Of a stretch of DNA of 64,000 nucleotides, positions 9,205 to 18,988 are shown piece after piece. The position numbers were made by a program, and so were the translations under genes. The first letter of the stretch is position 1, and each line of letters starts with the position of its first letter. This DNA comes from Phascolarctobacterium faecium DSM 14760 (lineage in GTDB: Bacteria; Bacillota; Negativicutes; Acidaminococcales; Acidaminococcaceae). The stretch covers positions 434,001 to 498,000 of the forward strand of contig NZ_QLTS01000001.1 in the NCBI RefSeq assembly GCF_003269275.1, in the 5' to 3' direction. Under the pieces are notes generated by a model that saw only the letters and a program-made list of their open reading frames with translations, had not been told where the DNA came from and did no database searches.

Positions 9205-10224
9205 TTACTTATCTAAAATTGTTTTCAGATATTTATGCAGGTAATCCATTACAGAAATGACCTTACCGTATTCCATACGGGTTGGACCTAATACTGCCAT
9301 CGTACCTACGATCTGACCATTCAGACGATAAGTAGCCTGAACCATACTGCAATCCTGAATACCGGTAAATTTATTTTCAGAACCTATCGTTACCTTAAGG
9401 CCTGAATCTTCACCACCCTGCAAAAGATCCTTCAGGACCTTTTCTTCTTCTAATATACCAAGCAGGTTTCTGACTCTTTCCACATCACGGAATTCCGGTT
9501 GATTAAGCAGTTGCTTTGTTCCGCCTAAAAATACCTTCTGTTCCTGCCTGCGCCCCGTCATTTTACGTACAGCCTGCAGTAATGATGAAAAAATGAGTTT
9601 ATCCTCGACCACATCTGTATGGACATTCTGCAAAATCTCCACAGAAATATCGCTAAGATTGCGATCTTCCAGCAATTTGCTCATTTTACCAGCCAGATAA
9701 TCCATCTCTTCAGAAGACATACCTAAAGGAATATCAACAACATTCGTATCTATACTGCCATCATCGGCAACGATACATAAAATAGCATGCTGACTGTCAA
9801 GCGGTAAAAATTTTAAATAACAGAAATTTGCAATCGTCTGCTGGTTAGTCAAAACCATGGAAACATTCTGTGTCATACGTGACAAGATCTTGGCTGTCGA
9901 CTGGAAAATATCATCAATGTTACGACGACGTTCATTATACCAGCCATCTATTAATGCCATATCATTATCTGTCAATGTCCCCGGTTCAATCAGGGCATCT
10001 ACATAAAAACGATAAGCCTGAGCAGATGGAATACGTCCCGCTGAAGTATGCGGCTGTTCCAAATAACCCAGAAGCTCAAGGTCTGACATCTCATTACGGA
10101 TCGTTGCCGGGCTGAGCCCTAAGTCATACTTGCGGGCAATAGTACGTGAGCCAACCGGCTCAGCCGATGAAATGTAGTCTTCTATGATAATTTGCAGGAT
10201 CTTTTTCTTTCTTTCGTTTAACAC
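9205..10224 (-). CDS. hrcA: heat-inducible transcriptional repressor HrcA
   Basis: HrcA is the repressor of the CIRCE regulon and represses its own operon; its activity depends on GroEL. The winged-helix N-terminus reads VLNERKKKILQIIIEDYI, then YDLGLSPATIRNEMSDLE as recognition helix. The GAF-like and dimerisation parts follow. The frame extends up to an ATG at 10257, but that ATG lies inside the CIRCE operator. The GTG at 10224, behind GGAGGTG, gives the family N-terminus and 339 residues, so it is taken as the start. It is the first gene of hrcA-grpE-dnaK-dnaJ. Confidence 0.95.
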   Translation of the reverse strand: MLNERKKKILQIIIEDYISSAEPVGSRTIARKYDLGLSPATIRNEMSDLELLGYLEQPHTSAGRIPSAQAYRFYVDALIEPGTLTDNDMALIDGWYNERRRNIDDIFQSTAKILSRMTQNVSMVLTNQQTIANFCYLKFLPLDSQHAILCIVADDGSIDTNVVDIPLGMSSEEMDYLAGKMSKLLEDRNLSDISVEILQNVHTDVVEDKLIFSSLLQAVRKMTGRRQEQKVFLGGTKQLLNQPEFRDVERVRNLLGILEEEKVLKDLLQGGEDSGLKVTIGSENKFTGIQDCSMVQATYRLNGQIVGTMAVLGPTRMEYGKVISVMDYLHKYLKTILDK

Positions 10225-10246
10225 GATCCCACCTCCAACTCGATTG

Positions 10247-10273
10247 TTAGCACTCATCTCATTAGAGTGCTAA
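10247..10273 (-). promoter_or_regulatory. CIRCE operator
   Basis: TTAGCACTC, nine spacer bases and GAGTGCTAA form a perfect CIRCE inverted repeat. It lies 23 bases before the chosen hrcA start and just downstream of the promoter, where bound HrcA would block transcription. Confidence 0.98.
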
Positions 10274-10285
10274 CATCTTGGTATT

Positions 10286-10314
10286 AGAATAGCACTGACC
10301 TTAACAGTTGTCAA
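10286..10314 (-). promoter_or_regulatory. sigma-70 type promoter of the heat-shock operon
   Basis: On the minus strand TTGACA (10309-10314) and TATTCT (10286-10291) are 17 bases apart. The predicted start lies just upstream of the CIRCE element. Confidence 0.8.
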
Positions 10315-10324
10315 CCAATTTTTC

Positions 10325-11479
10325 TTACTTCACAAAGATTTCAAAAATTTCATTGCTAAAGCGCATCCCTTGCTCCGTCAGCCTCATCCGCCTATGCTCA
10401 ATATCACAGAATACTAAATTTCCTCTAATAAATTTTTCTAATTCAACCCCAAATTCTAACATTACATCACAGCCAAAACGTTGTTCAGTTTCTATTAAAT
10501 CTATCCCTACCGTCGTCCGTAAACCCATAAATAAATATTCTGACAGCTGCATTTCTTTTGTCAGATCTTCAAAGCCTCCACAACTTTTACCACTTTGAAT
10601 ACTTTCAATATAATCAGTTACAGAATCTGTTGCTGTAAAACGTTGACTGCCATTAAAGCTGCAGGCGGAACTGCCAAAAGACAAATAGGGCAGATAATGC
10701 CAGTAAACAAGGTTATGCCTTGACTCCTGACCTGACACTGCATAATTTGAAATCTCATATCTATGCAGTCCCTGTGCTTCCAGATACTCCTGTACCAATT
10801 CATACATTGCCAGCTGACAATCTTCGTCCGGCAACTCAACTTTTCCTTTGTCCAGCATACCTGCCAAAGGCGTATTTTTTTCAATCGTCAAACCATATAC
10901 CGACAAATGCTGCAACCCTGCCGCTGTTAAATTCTGCAGACTGGTCTTCAGCGTTTGAAGGGACTGCTCCGGCAAGCCATAAATAAGGTCAGCACTGACT
11001 CGTGTAAAACCAGCCTTCTCTGCCATTGTAATAGCGTCTAAAGCCTCGTTGGCCGTATGTATCCTGCCAACAGCCCGAAGTTCGGCATCGTTAAGACTTT
11101 GAACACCAAAGCTTATACGATCAAATCCCAAATCTTTAAAAAAACGCAGCTTATCCAAATCGGCAGTACCGGGATTAACTTCAATCGTTGCCTCTGCCGG
11201 CTGCAGCCAGCATCCATTTTTTTGCAAAGCTTCTACCAGTTTCGCCAAAAGCTTTTCCGAAAGCAACGAGGGAGTCCCGCCGCCAAAATACAGCGTGGCC
11301 TGATCTGCAATAGTCACTTCATTGCTGCGCATCATTATTTCACTGCAGACAGCATCAACATACTTTTCCATAGTTTCTGTGTCAGCACCTGCATATGAAG
11401 CAAAGTCACAATATAAACATTTTTGCAAGCAAAAAGGGGTATGTATATATACCCCCTGGATTTGTTCCCATTTTTGCAT
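10325..11479 (-). CDS. hemW: radical SAM heme chaperone HemW
   Basis: This 384-residue protein belongs to the HemN/HemW group. The radical SAM motif is FCLQKCLYCDF, with Cys17, 21 and 24 and a Phe where coproporphyrinogen oxidase HemN has a fourth Cys. This and the short N-terminus point to the heme chaperone HemW rather than HemN. LYFGGGTPSLL near residue 64 and a C-terminal HemN-type domain are present. The ATG is one base past the lepA stop, so the genes are translationally linked. The lepA-hemW-hrcA order is the usual Firmicute one. Confidence 0.92.
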   Translation of the reverse strand: MQKWEQIQGVYIHTPFCLQKCLYCDFASYAGADTETMEKYVDAVCSEIMMRSNEVTIADQATLYFGGGTPSLLSEKLLAKLVEALQKNGCWLQPAEATIEVNPGTADLDKLRFFKDLGFDRISFGVQSLNDAELRAVGRIHTANEALDAITMAEKAGFTRVSADLIYGLPEQSLQTLKTSLQNLTAAGLQHLSVYGLTIEKNTPLAGMLDKGKVELPDEDCQLAMYELVQEYLEAQGLHRYEISNYAVSGQESRHNLVYWHYLPYLSFGSSACSFNGSQRFTATDSVTDYIESIQSGKSCGGFEDLTKEMQLSEYLFMGLRTTVGIDLIETEQRFGCDVMLEFGVELEKFIRGNLVFCDIEHRRMRLTEQGMRFSNEIFEIFVK

Positions 11480-11480
11480 T

Positions 11481-13277
11481 TTAATCCATCTTCAAAATCG
11501 CCATAAAAGCTTCTTGCGGCAGCTCTACACTGCCGACCTGCTTCATGCGTTTCTTACCTTCTTTTTGTTTTTCCAACAATTTGCGCTTGCGGCTGATATC
11601 ACCGCCATAACACTTAGCCAATACGTCTTTGCGCATCGCTCTTACATTTTCGCGGGCAATAACTTTATTACCTATGGCAGCCTGTACAGGTATCTCAAAC
11701 ATCTGACGCGGAATAAGACTGCGCAGTTTTTCTACCAGCTGACGTCCCCTGGAAACAGCTTTTTCACGGTGTACTATAGCTGACAGGGCATCCACCGGTT
11801 CTCCATTCAGCAAAATATCTACCTTTACCAAGCTGGAAGCACGATAACCGGCCAGCTCATAGTCCAAAGAAGCATAACCTCTGGTTACTGACTTCAACCG
11901 ATCAAAATAATCATAAATTATCTCACTAAGCGGAAGTGCATAGTGAATCATAACACGTGTTTCATCTAAATAGGTCATATTTTCATACTCACCGCGTTTT
12001 TCCTGAGAAAGCTCCATTACTGCACCAACATAGTCTTTAGGTACAATAATTGTAGCGTTAACGTAAGGTTCTTCTACATGGTCGATCACTGTTGGATCAG
12101 GGAAATTAGACGGATTATCAACCAATTCCACATCACCATTGGTGCGAAATACCTGGTAAATAACGTTTGGAGCCGTTGTAATCAGCGTTAGATTATATTC
12201 ACGCTCCAGACGTTCCTTGATAACATCCATATGCAGCAGACCTAAAAAACCACAGCGAAAACCAAATCCAAGCGCTACTGATGTTTCCGGTTCAAAAACC
12301 AGTGAGGCATCGTTGAGCTGTAGTTTTTCAAGCGCATCCCGTAAATTATCATAATCTGAGTTTTCTACCGGATACAGACCACAGAAAACCATCGGCGTAG
12401 CTTTACGATAACCAGGCAGTGCTTCGGCTGCCGGATTATTGGCATCAGTAACTGTATCCCCGACACGTGCGTCTTTAACATTTTTGATTGCTGCAGCAAA
12501 AAATCCAACCTGCCCAACCTCCAATGAATCAACATTAACAAGATTAGGTTTAAAAACACCAACCTCTGTTACTTCAAATTCAGCATTGGTAGCCATCATT
12601 TTAATTTTCATACCAGGTTTTATACGTCCGTCAATAACACGCACATATAAAACGACACCCTTATACGCATCAAATTTAGAATCAAATACCAAAGCTTTTA
12701 AAGGGCTGTCACTTATACCGGAAGGTGCCGGTACCTTAGCAACAATAGCTTCAAGTACATCTTCAATACCCAAACCTGTCTTCGCACTCGTCAAAACGGC
12801 CTCTGATGCATCGATCCCGATAACCTCTTCTATCTCATGCTTGACTCGGTCAGGATCAGCACTGGGAAGATCGACTTTATTAATAACCGGGATAATTTCC
12901 AAATCATTATCTAAAGCCAAATAGACATTAGCCAAAGTCTGAGCTTCAATCCCCTGCGTAGCATCAATAACAAGCAAAGCACCTTCGCATGCAGCTAAAG
13001 CTCTCGATACCTCATATGTAAAATCAACATGCCCTGGAGTATCAATGAAATTAAGCATGTACTCTTCGCCATTCTTAGCCTTATAGCTGCTGCGCACGGC
13101 CTGCGCTTTGATTGTAATACCGCGTTCACGTTCAAGGTCCATTGAATCGAGGATCTGTGCTTCCATCTCGCGTTTAGTTAAAGTACCGGTATATTCTATC
13201 AATCTGTCTGCCAAAGTAGATTTACCGTGATCGATATGGGCAATTATAGAAAAATTACGGATCTTATTCTGGTCCAT
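11481..13277 (-). CDS. lepA: translation elongation factor 4 (LepA)
   Basis: LepA/EF4 is a ribosome-associated GTPase of 598 residues. The G domain opens with [18 protein letters not shown], with DTPGHVDF near 80 and NKVDLP near 133. Domains II, III and V follow, and the LepA-specific C-terminal domain ends at [18 protein letters not shown]. The frame allows an upstream ATG at 13292, but AAGGAG is best placed (six-base gap) for the ATG at 13277. It is first in the lepA-hemW pair. Confidence 0.96.
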   Translation of the reverse strand: MDQNKIRNFSIIAHIDHGKSTLADRLIEYTGTLTKREMEAQILDSMDLERERGITIKAQAVRSSYKAKNGEEYMLNFIDTPGHVDFTYEVSRALAACEGALLVIDATQGIEAQTLANVYLALDNDLEIIPVINKVDLPSADPDRVKHEIEEVIGIDASEAVLTSAKTGLGIEDVLEAIVAKVPAPSGISDSPLKALVFDSKFDAYKGVVLYVRVIDGRIKPGMKIKMMATNAEFEVTEVGVFKPNLVNVDSLEVGQVGFFAAAIKNVKDARVGDTVTDANNPAAEALPGYRKATPMVFCGLYPVENSDYDNLRDALEKLQLNDASLVFEPETSVALGFGFRCGFLGLLHMDVIKERLEREYNLTLITTAPNVIYQVFRTNGDVELVDNPSNFPDPTVIDHVEEPYVNATIIVPKDYVGAVMELSQEKRGEYENMTYLDETRVMIHYALPLSEIIYDYFDRLKSVTRGYASLDYELAGYRASSLVKVDILLNGEPVDALSAIVHREKAVSRGRQLVEKLRSLIPRQMFEIPVQAAIGNKVIARENVRAMRKDVLAKCYGGDISRKRKLLEKQKEGKKRMKQVGSVELPQEAFMAILKMD

Positions 13278-13340
13278 CATATTCTCCTTCATATATAATC
13301 TTGCTAAAGCGGAACATCCGCCGTAAATTCACTGCAAAAT

Positions 13341-13370
13341 ATTATATCATTTTTGCCGGTAATTAAGCAA
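13341..13370 (-). promoter_or_regulatory. probable lepA promoter
   Basis: On the minus strand TTGCTT (13365-13370) and TATAAT (13341-13346) are 18 bases apart, 64 bases before the lepA start. The rest of the 13278-13562 gap is AT-rich. It must also hold the nitroreductase promoter, which I could not place with confidence. Confidence 0.5.
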
Positions 13371-13562
13371 ATACTAACTCTTATTAGTAAAGCACTTATA
13401 AATAAAAGCTGCTGTAACAAAAAATATTTATGTTAAAAATTATGAAAGTATATATAATGGTATTTTTAGTCACTTCACAAATAATTTACAGCAAATCAAA
13501 GCATCAACCTGTTACAATATAAGTAATAATAAAAGAATTATTACAAGAAAGGAAGTTATATT

Positions 13563-14102
13563 ATGGATACCTTAACCGCTATTGCAACCCGCCGCTCTAC
13601 CAGAGTCTACAAACCAGAACAAATAAGCGATTCCCAGCTGCAAACAGTTTTAGCCGCCGGCTGGGCTTCTCCTGTTGGTCATGGAGCATATGACGAACTA
13701 TATATTTCTGTTGTGCAAAATCCCAAAATTCTCGAAAACTTTGCAGAATACTGCGGTCAAGCTTTCGGAAACCCCAAATACAATCCGTTTTACGGCGCCC
13801 CTACTTTAATCGTCATTTCAGCTAAGCCTAAAGATGACGGCCAGATGGTTTACATAGCTGATGTTGGCTGTATTCTTGAAAATATGCAATTGGCTGCTAC
13901 TGATATCGGCCTTGGTTCAGTTTATCTTTGGGCTCTTTTAAATCGTATTCCGCAAAGTCCTCAATTTGTAGCCAGCCTTGAACTGCCGGAAGGCTTCAAA
14001 CCTGTTTCAGCTTTGGCCTTGGGTTATCCGGCCAAACCGCTTGAAAAACGTTCTTTTGCCGACATTAAACCCGAGCGTATCGCTACCAAAATTATCAAAT
14101 AA
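13563..14102 (+). CDS. nitroreductase family flavoprotein
   Basis: This 179-residue protein has the nitroreductase fold. MDTLTAIATRRSTRVYKPEQI is the FMN-binding N-terminal block, with the RRS(T)R phosphate contact. The centre reads DVGCILENMQLAATDIGLGSVYLW, and the C-terminal ALGYPAKPLEKR is family-typical. Such enzymes use FMN and NAD(P)H to reduce nitro compounds, quinones or flavins as homodimers; the substrate cannot be read from sequence. The ATG at 13563 follows GAAAGGAAG. It is a single plus-strand gene between lepA (divergent) and rpsT. Confidence 0.85.
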   Translation: MDTLTAIATRRSTRVYKPEQISDSQLQTVLAAGWASPVGHGAYDELYISVVQNPKILENFAEYCGQAFGNPKYNPFYGAPTLIVISAKPKDDGQMVYIADVGCILENMQLAATDIGLGSVYLWALLNRIPQSPQFVASLELPEGFKPVSALALGYPAKPLEKRSFADIKPERIATKIIK

Positions 14103-14133
14103 AGTCTTTTGTGGAATAATTTGCAGAAATCCC

Positions 14134-14162
14134 TTGCAGAATTAACTCCTTCGTGGTAGAAT
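14134..14162 (+). promoter_or_regulatory. rpsT promoter
   Basis: TTGCAG and TAGAAT are separated by 17 bases and end 38 bases before the rpsT start. Confidence 0.7.
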
Positions 14163-14200
14163 ACTTTAGTAAACGTATTTAATTGTAGGAGGTGAATTCG

Positions 14201-14464
14201 TTGCCGAACATTAAATCTTCCATTCGTAGTGTAAAAACCGACGCAGAACGTCGTGCAAAAAATGCTCCGATCAAGGCTGCTATCCGCAATGCAGCTCGTA
14301 AAGTAGTTGCTGTAACCGAGACCGGCTCTCCAGAAGAAGCAAAAGCAACTTTTGCAACTGCAACCGGTTTGATTGATAAAGCTTCTCGTAAAGGTATTAT
14401 CCATAAGAATGCTGCAAACCGCAAAAAATCAAGACTTGCTAAAAAAGTCAATGCTATGGACTAA
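14201..14464 (+). CDS. rpsT: 30S ribosomal protein S20
   Basis: S20 binds 16S rRNA early in small-subunit assembly. The frame is open from a GTG at 14192, but that codon is part of the AGGAGGTG ribosome binding site. The TTG at 14201 gives the family start (M)PNIKSSIRSVKTDAERR and 87 residues, the normal length. The protein is Ala/Lys-rich and ends RKKSRLAKKVNAMD. A TTG start is also known for S20 in other bacteria. It has its own promoter and terminator. Confidence 0.96.
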   Translation: MPNIKSSIRSVKTDAERRAKNAPIKAAIRNAARKVVAVTETGSPEEAKATFATATGLIDKASRKGIIHKNAANRKKSRLAKKVNAMD

Positions 14465-14480
14465 TCTCTACAGCGATTAA

Positions 14481-14510
14481 AGCCTGCTCTTTTGAGCAGG
14501 CTTTTTATTT
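14481..14510 (+). terminator. rpsT terminator
   Basis: AGCCTGCTC and GAGCAGGCT form a nine-base-pair stem with a three-base loop (TTT), followed by TTTTATTTT. Confidence 0.9.
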
Positions 14511-14644
14511 TCTCCAAAACACGCTTTATCTCATCTTAATTAAAGCTTTCGTTATTTTATTTTTGCTTTAGTTTATATATTTCATTCATATCTTAAAAGT
14601 GCTATAATATTATAAATATACCCTAACAGACAGGAATGATACAT

Positions 14645-16450
14645 ATGGCTGACTATAGCACTGATAATTTAAAACAATCTCAACAATTCTTACAGGCATA
14701 TGATAAGTTATATTCTTTTAAAAATACTTTTTATGATCTTCTTGCCAGTTTAGAAAAAACACTTGGTCTCACAGAATATTTATCTCATATTTCTGTGATT
14801 CAACTGCGCAACGAAAAACATTTTCAGGCTGCTTTTCACTATCCAAATGAAGCCCTTTCCCAACAGCAGTCTTTGTTAAGCCATAAAGCTCACCTTATCG
14901 CAAAAAAGTTAAAGCTCAAGACTGAAATCAACTGCAAAGATTTCAGTCACATATTAACAGAATGCGGTTACAACGATAATATAAGACCAACCACAGTTTA
15001 TCCGCTGCGATTTGACGATTATCTCTATGGTTTTGCAGCTTTAGAATTAAACGAAAAAGCAATCAATTTTCAGCAATTCAGCACTGACAGTTTAACTGCT
15101 GTTGTAAATATATTATGCGCATATTTTGTAAAAAAGCATGCCTTTGAACAAACTGCATTACAGCAGAAAGTCTATACTTCAATTATCAATGGCATGAATA
15201 ACCTCATCTACGTAACTGATATCCACACTAATAAAATTCTCTTCATGAACCAAACGATGAAAGACCGTTTTGCCTTAAAAGCACCTGAAGGTAAAATATG
15301 CTGGCAGGTATTGCAGCAGAACATGTCCCAACGCTGTAACTTCTGCCCTGTTTCCAAATTACTGCGTGATCCGTCTTCTAATAAGACTATTCACTGGGAA
15401 GAAGTCAATTCTAAAACCGGACGTATTTACGAAAACCATGACAGCCTTATTAATTGGTTTGATGGCTCAATCGTACATCTGCAGCAATCTATAGATATAA
15501 CAGATTCAAAAAAAGCTTTCCATGATGCCTGTTTTGATGAACTGACCAATACACTGACCAGACGTGCAGGCAAAGAGCTTCTGGAAAAATTGATTAAAGC
15601 AGCTCATCAGAATTGCCATGGTTTTATAACCTGTATGTTTGATATAAACTCACTCAAACAGGTAAATGACAATTATGGACACAGTGAAGGCGATAAGCTT
15701 ATTATCACTATATGCCAGACTGTAAAAAAATACCTGGGCAGCGGCGATATATTTTTCCGGCTCAGCGGCGATGAATTTATTGTCGTTTTTACAGAACATT
15801 CGCTGCAAAATGTTAAGGAAATACTGCAAAAAGTCCTAATTGAGCTAAAAAATTCAGCACAAAAAAATGCTCTGCCCTATGAACCATCTTTCACCTATGG
15901 GCTTTTAGAAATTCAGTCTACAAGCAATTACTCTCTTACTGATATTTTAAACCGTGTCGACGAAAAAATGTATGAGCAGAAACGTTCTTACCATATACTT
16001 AAACGCCAGCAGGACGCTGGCCTGCAAAAGCAGTCTGACCCGTCTGAAAAAAACAATTTTTCTTATCAGGCACAATATCTCTACGATGCTTTAGTTAACA
16101 GCACCGACGATTATCTCTACGTCTGTGACGTCCAAAGTGATGTTTTCCATTATCCCAAAACCATGGTTGAAGAATTTGCTCTGCCTGGCGAATACATCAA
16201 AAATGCTGCCGCCATCTGGGGCGCCAAGGTTCATCCAGATGATCAAAGCGCTTTTTTAGCATCCAACCAGGAAATTTTAGACGGACGCGCCAACATTCAC
16301 TATGTTGAATATCGTGCTCAAAACAAAGAAGGTAAATGGATTTGGGTGCGCTGCCGCGGACAGATGCAATATAACGAGCAGGGTGAAGCAATTCTCTTTG
16401 CCGGTTTTATCAAAAAGCTTGGCGAAAATTATAAACAGCAGCTGCCTTAA
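14645..16450 (+). CDS. PAS-GGDEF-PAS signalling protein
   Basis: This 601-residue cytoplasmic protein shows no membrane segment. Residues 1-165 form a GAF-like region. A PAS domain follows (about 170-290) and holds the cysteine pair of RCNFCPVSK plus a Cys in KICWQVL, hinting at a metal or redox site. The GGDEF domain (about 292-455) has FDELTNTLTRR and SGDEF at 374-378; Ser for the first Gly is tolerated in active cyclases. The RxxD inhibitory site is absent (GSGD). A second PAS domain (about 475-598) ends the protein, so the order is sensor-cyclase-sensor with nothing after the last sensor. The product is probably c-di-GMP. The ATG at 14645 has AGGA nine bases upstream and is preferred to 14636. 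It is a single gene with a terminator. Confidence 0.85.
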   Translation: MADYSTDNLKQSQQFLQAYDKLYSFKNTFYDLLASLEKTLGLTEYLSHISVIQLRNEKHFQAAFHYPNEALSQQQSLLSHKAHLIAKKLKLKTEINCKDFSHILTECGYNDNIRPTTVYPLRFDDYLYGFAALELNEKAINFQQFSTDSLTAVVNILCAYFVKKHAFEQTALQQKVYTSIINGMNNLIYVTDIHTNKILFMNQTMKDRFALKAPEGKICWQVLQQNMSQRCNFCPVSKLLRDPSSNKTIHWEEVNSKTGRIYENHDSLINWFDGSIVHLQQSIDITDSKKAFHDACFDELTNTLTRRAGKELLEKLIKAAHQNCHGFITCMFDINSLKQVNDNYGHSEGDKLIITICQTVKKYLGSGDIFFRLSGDEFIVVFTEHSLQNVKEILQKVLIELKNSAQKNALPYEPSFTYGLLEIQSTSNYSLTDILNRVDEKMYEQKRSYHILKRQQDAGLQKQSDPSEKNNFSYQAQYLYDALVNSTDDYLYVCDVQSDVFHYPKTMVEEFALPGEYIKNAAAIWGAKVHPDDQSAFLASNQEILDGRANIHYVEYRAQNKEGKWIWVRCRGQMQYNEQGEAILFAGFIKKLGENYKQQLP

Positions 16451-16456
16451 CGTAAA

Positions 16457-16487
16457 AAAAGCTCATTCCAAAAAGGAATGAGCTTTT
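16457..16487 (+). terminator. terminator of the GGDEF gene, usable from both sides
   Basis: AAAAGCTCATTCC pairs with GGAATGAGCTTTT around five A bases. It lies between the convergent GGDEF gene and sepF. Confidence 0.88.
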
Positions 16488-16510
16488 AATATTTTATAGA
16501 TGAGTGCGTG

Positions 16511-16873
16511 CTATCTGCCTAACCAAGAACGAGTACTTTTTTTAACAGCTTCCTTATCAACTTCCACATGATTTGGAGCGTACATCAGCAAATTTTCGCT
16601 GACCTTAGAAACAGTTGCGCCAATAATGTAACTTACACCGTTCAAATAGTCAAAAATACGGTTTTTCATTGCAGAATCAACAGCATCGAAAGATACCATC
16701 AGTGTCGCACCGCTCATTAAAGAATCAGCATACTCGCGTACGTCGCTGAATTGACGCGGAGAGCGCACCAAAATATCCATATGACCGCCTTTAACTAAGT
16801 ACGGACCGCTATAAACTTGATCTTCTTCTACATCGCTATGCCAAAGCTTACGTGCAGCATTTTTTAAATCCAT
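16511..16873 (-). CDS. sepF: cell division protein SepF
   Basis: This 120-residue SepF is the FtsZ-binding protein that tethers and bundles FtsZ at the division site in Firmicutes, Actinobacteria and relatives. The conserved core runs from about residue 30 to 105: DILVRSPRQFSDVREYADSL, ATLMVSFDAVDSAMKNRIFDYLNG and ISKV-like SENLLMYAP. The N-terminal membrane-binding helix, MDLKNAARKLW, is short, and the linker is shorter than in Bacillus (about 150 residues in total). It stands alone between the GGDEF gene and typA; AGGCGT precedes the ATG. Confidence 0.9.
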   Translation of the reverse strand: MDLKNAARKLWHSDVEEDQVYSGPYLVKGGHMDILVRSPRQFSDVREYADSLMSGATLMVSFDAVDSAMKNRIFDYLNGVSYIIGATVSKVSENLLMYAPNHVEVDKEAVKKSTRSWLGR

Positions 16874-16978
16874 CTTTTACGCCTCCAAACGTCCTTGTTG
16901 TCAGATATGCTAACTGCCTACTTCTACATAAATTCTCAAAATCCTTCTTTTTTTAGAAAAATTTTTATTTTTGTATTA

Positions 16979-18796
16979 TTATGCTTTGTTACGGGAACGC
17001 TGACGACCACGCTCAACACGATCAAGAATCTTTTTACGCATCCGAATATTCTTCGGAGTAACTTCAACCAGTTCATCATCGTTGATATGCTCCAAAGCCT
17101 GCTCTAAAGAGAAAGTCTTAGGCGGAATCAGACGAATAGTATCATCGCTGCCGCTGGCACGCATATTGCTGACATGTTTCTTTTTACAGGGATTGACATC
17201 CATATCATCATCACGGCTGTTTTCACCAATGATCTGCCCTTCATAGACCTGTTCGCCAGGAATGATGAACATATTCCCGCGTTCCTGCGCGTTGCCTATA
17301 CCGTAGGATGTAGTTTCGCCGTTTTCAAAAGCAACCAGGCTGCCTCTTGTACGTCCGGGGATCTCGCCTTTATAATCAGCATAACCTGCGAACACATGAT
17401 TCATAACACCGTTACCTTTAGTATCTGTCAGGAACTGGTTACGGAAACCAATAAGTCCGCGGGCGGGGATCACAAATTCCATACGCAGGTAGCCGGCCAT
17501 CTCTGTCATGTTAGTCAGTTCAGCCTTACGCAGTCCCAGCCCTTCCATAACAGCTCCCATAAATTCCTGCGGAACGTCAATTGTTAAAGCTTCCATAGGC
17601 TCCTGTAAAGTACCGGTTTCATCATGATGCATGATTACTTTAGGTTTGCCGACCTGCAGCTCATAACCTTCACGGCGCATAGTTTCGATCAATACAGACA
17701 AATGCAGTTCACCACGTCCGGAAACAATAAATGCATCTGGACTTTCGGTTTCTTCTAAACGCATCGAAACATTAGTTTTGATTTCTTTAAACAAACGGTC
17801 ACGAAGATGACGACTGGTAACATATTCACCTTCACGACCTGCAAAAGGACTGTTATTAACAGAGAATACCATCGACAGCGTAGGCTCATCAATACTGATG
17901 CCTTTTAATTTTTCAGGACTTTCTGCATCAGCGATAGTATCGCCGATATTGGCATCTGCCAAACCGATCAAAGCAACGATGTCGCCTGCTCCAACTTCCT
18001 GCGTCTCAGCACGTTTCAAGCCTTCATAGGTATACAGACGGCCGATCTTCGCTTTACGCTCGCCCTCTTCATCCATCAAAGTAATAGTTTCACCGTTATG
18101 GATAGTACCGCGGATCACACGACCGACAACGATACGTCCTACATAATCATCATAATCCAAGGTATTGACCAGCATTTGCAAAGGTGCGTCTACTTCAACA
18201 TCCGGAGCGGGAATATTTTCCAAAATCACTTTGAACAAAGCTTCTAAATTGTCGCTTTCTTCTTCCATAGTTAATTTAGCAATACCATTACGGGCAGAAG
18301 TCAATACTACCGGGAATTCCAGTTGATCATCATCAGCACCAAGCTCAATGAAAAGGTCTAAAACTTCATCAATAACCTCTTCAACACGTTGGTCAGGACG
18401 GTCAATTTTATTGATAACTACAATTGGTTTCAGATGCTGTTCCAGCGCTTTGCGCAAAACATACTTAGTCTGCGGCATAGGCCCTTCATAAGCATCAACC
18501 AGCAATAATACGCCATCGACCATAGTAAGCACGCGTTCAACTTCACCGCCGAAATCAGCATGGCCGGGGGTATCAAGAATATTGATTTTAGTATCTTTGT
18601 GCATAACAGCTGTATTTTTAGCTAAAATAGTAATACCGCGTTCACGTTCCAAAGCGTTGGAATCCATTACACGTTCTTCGACATGCTCGTTAGCACGGAA
18701 AATACCGCTTTGTTTGAGCATTGCGTCTACGAGGGTAGTCTTGCCATGGTCAACGTGGGCAATAATGGCAATATTGCGTAAATCATTTCTTAACAT
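16979..18796 (-). CDS. typA: ribosome-associated GTPase TypA/BipA
   Basis: This 605-residue translational GTPase is related to EF-G and acts in ribosome assembly and stress adaptation. The G domain starts LRNIAIIAHVDHGKTTLVDA; DTPGHADFGGEVERVL is near 74 and NKIDRPDQR near 130. EF-G-like domains III and V follow, then the BipA-specific C-terminal domain near 480-600 (RGSLVAFENGETTSYG). The tail is very basic (RGRQRSRNKA). The frame extends upstream to 18886, but the ATG at 18796 gives the family start and has AGGAAGATAGGA upstream. It is a single gene; a hairpin separates it from the TRAP operon. Confidence 0.95.
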   Translation of the reverse strand: MLRNDLRNIAIIAHVDHGKTTLVDAMLKQSGIFRANEHVEERVMDSNALERERGITILAKNTAVMHKDTKINILDTPGHADFGGEVERVLTMVDGVLLLVDAYEGPMPQTKYVLRKALEQHLKPIVVINKIDRPDQRVEEVIDEVLDLFIELGADDDQLEFPVVLTSARNGIAKLTMEEESDNLEALFKVILENIPAPDVEVDAPLQMLVNTLDYDDYVGRIVVGRVIRGTIHNGETITLMDEEGERKAKIGRLYTYEGLKRAETQEVGAGDIVALIGLADANIGDTIADAESPEKLKGISIDEPTLSMVFSVNNSPFAGREGEYVTSRHLRDRLFKEIKTNVSMRLEETESPDAFIVSGRGELHLSVLIETMRREGYELQVGKPKVIMHHDETGTLQEPMEALTIDVPQEFMGAVMEGLGLRKAELTNMTEMAGYLRMEFVIPARGLIGFRNQFLTDTKGNGVMNHVFAGYADYKGEIPGRTRGSLVAFENGETTSYGIGNAQERGNMFIIPGEQVYEGQIIGENSRDDDMDVNPCKKKHVSNMRASGSDDTIRLIPPKTFSLEQALEHINDDELVEVTPKNIRMRKKILDRVERGRQRSRNKA

Positions 18797-18907
18797 AAAT
18801 CCTATCTTCCTCTCTTTTGAGCAGACGGCATACCGCCTGTAAATCCAAACCGAGCTATGCCATATACAACAAAAGCCTGCGGTCAAATAAAACTACTCTA
18901 AAATTAA

Positions 18908-18937
18908 TGAAGGATGCTTGTCAATAAGCATCCTTCA
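18908..18937 (-). terminator. probable terminator of the TRAP operon
   Basis: TGAAGGATGCTT and AAGCATCCTTCA form a 12-base-pair stem with a six-base loop. On the minus strand TTAATTTT follows. It lies between dctM and typA. Confidence 0.7.
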
Positions 18938-18988
18938 CTATGACTAATTAATTATATTCTTTTTAACTTACTATGTCAACAAAAACCG

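Noticed and set aside
10224-10257. hrcA start at the ATG at 10257
   Set aside because: That ATG is inside the CIRCE operator and has no ribosome binding site; the GTG at 10224 behind GGAGGTG gives the family N-terminus.
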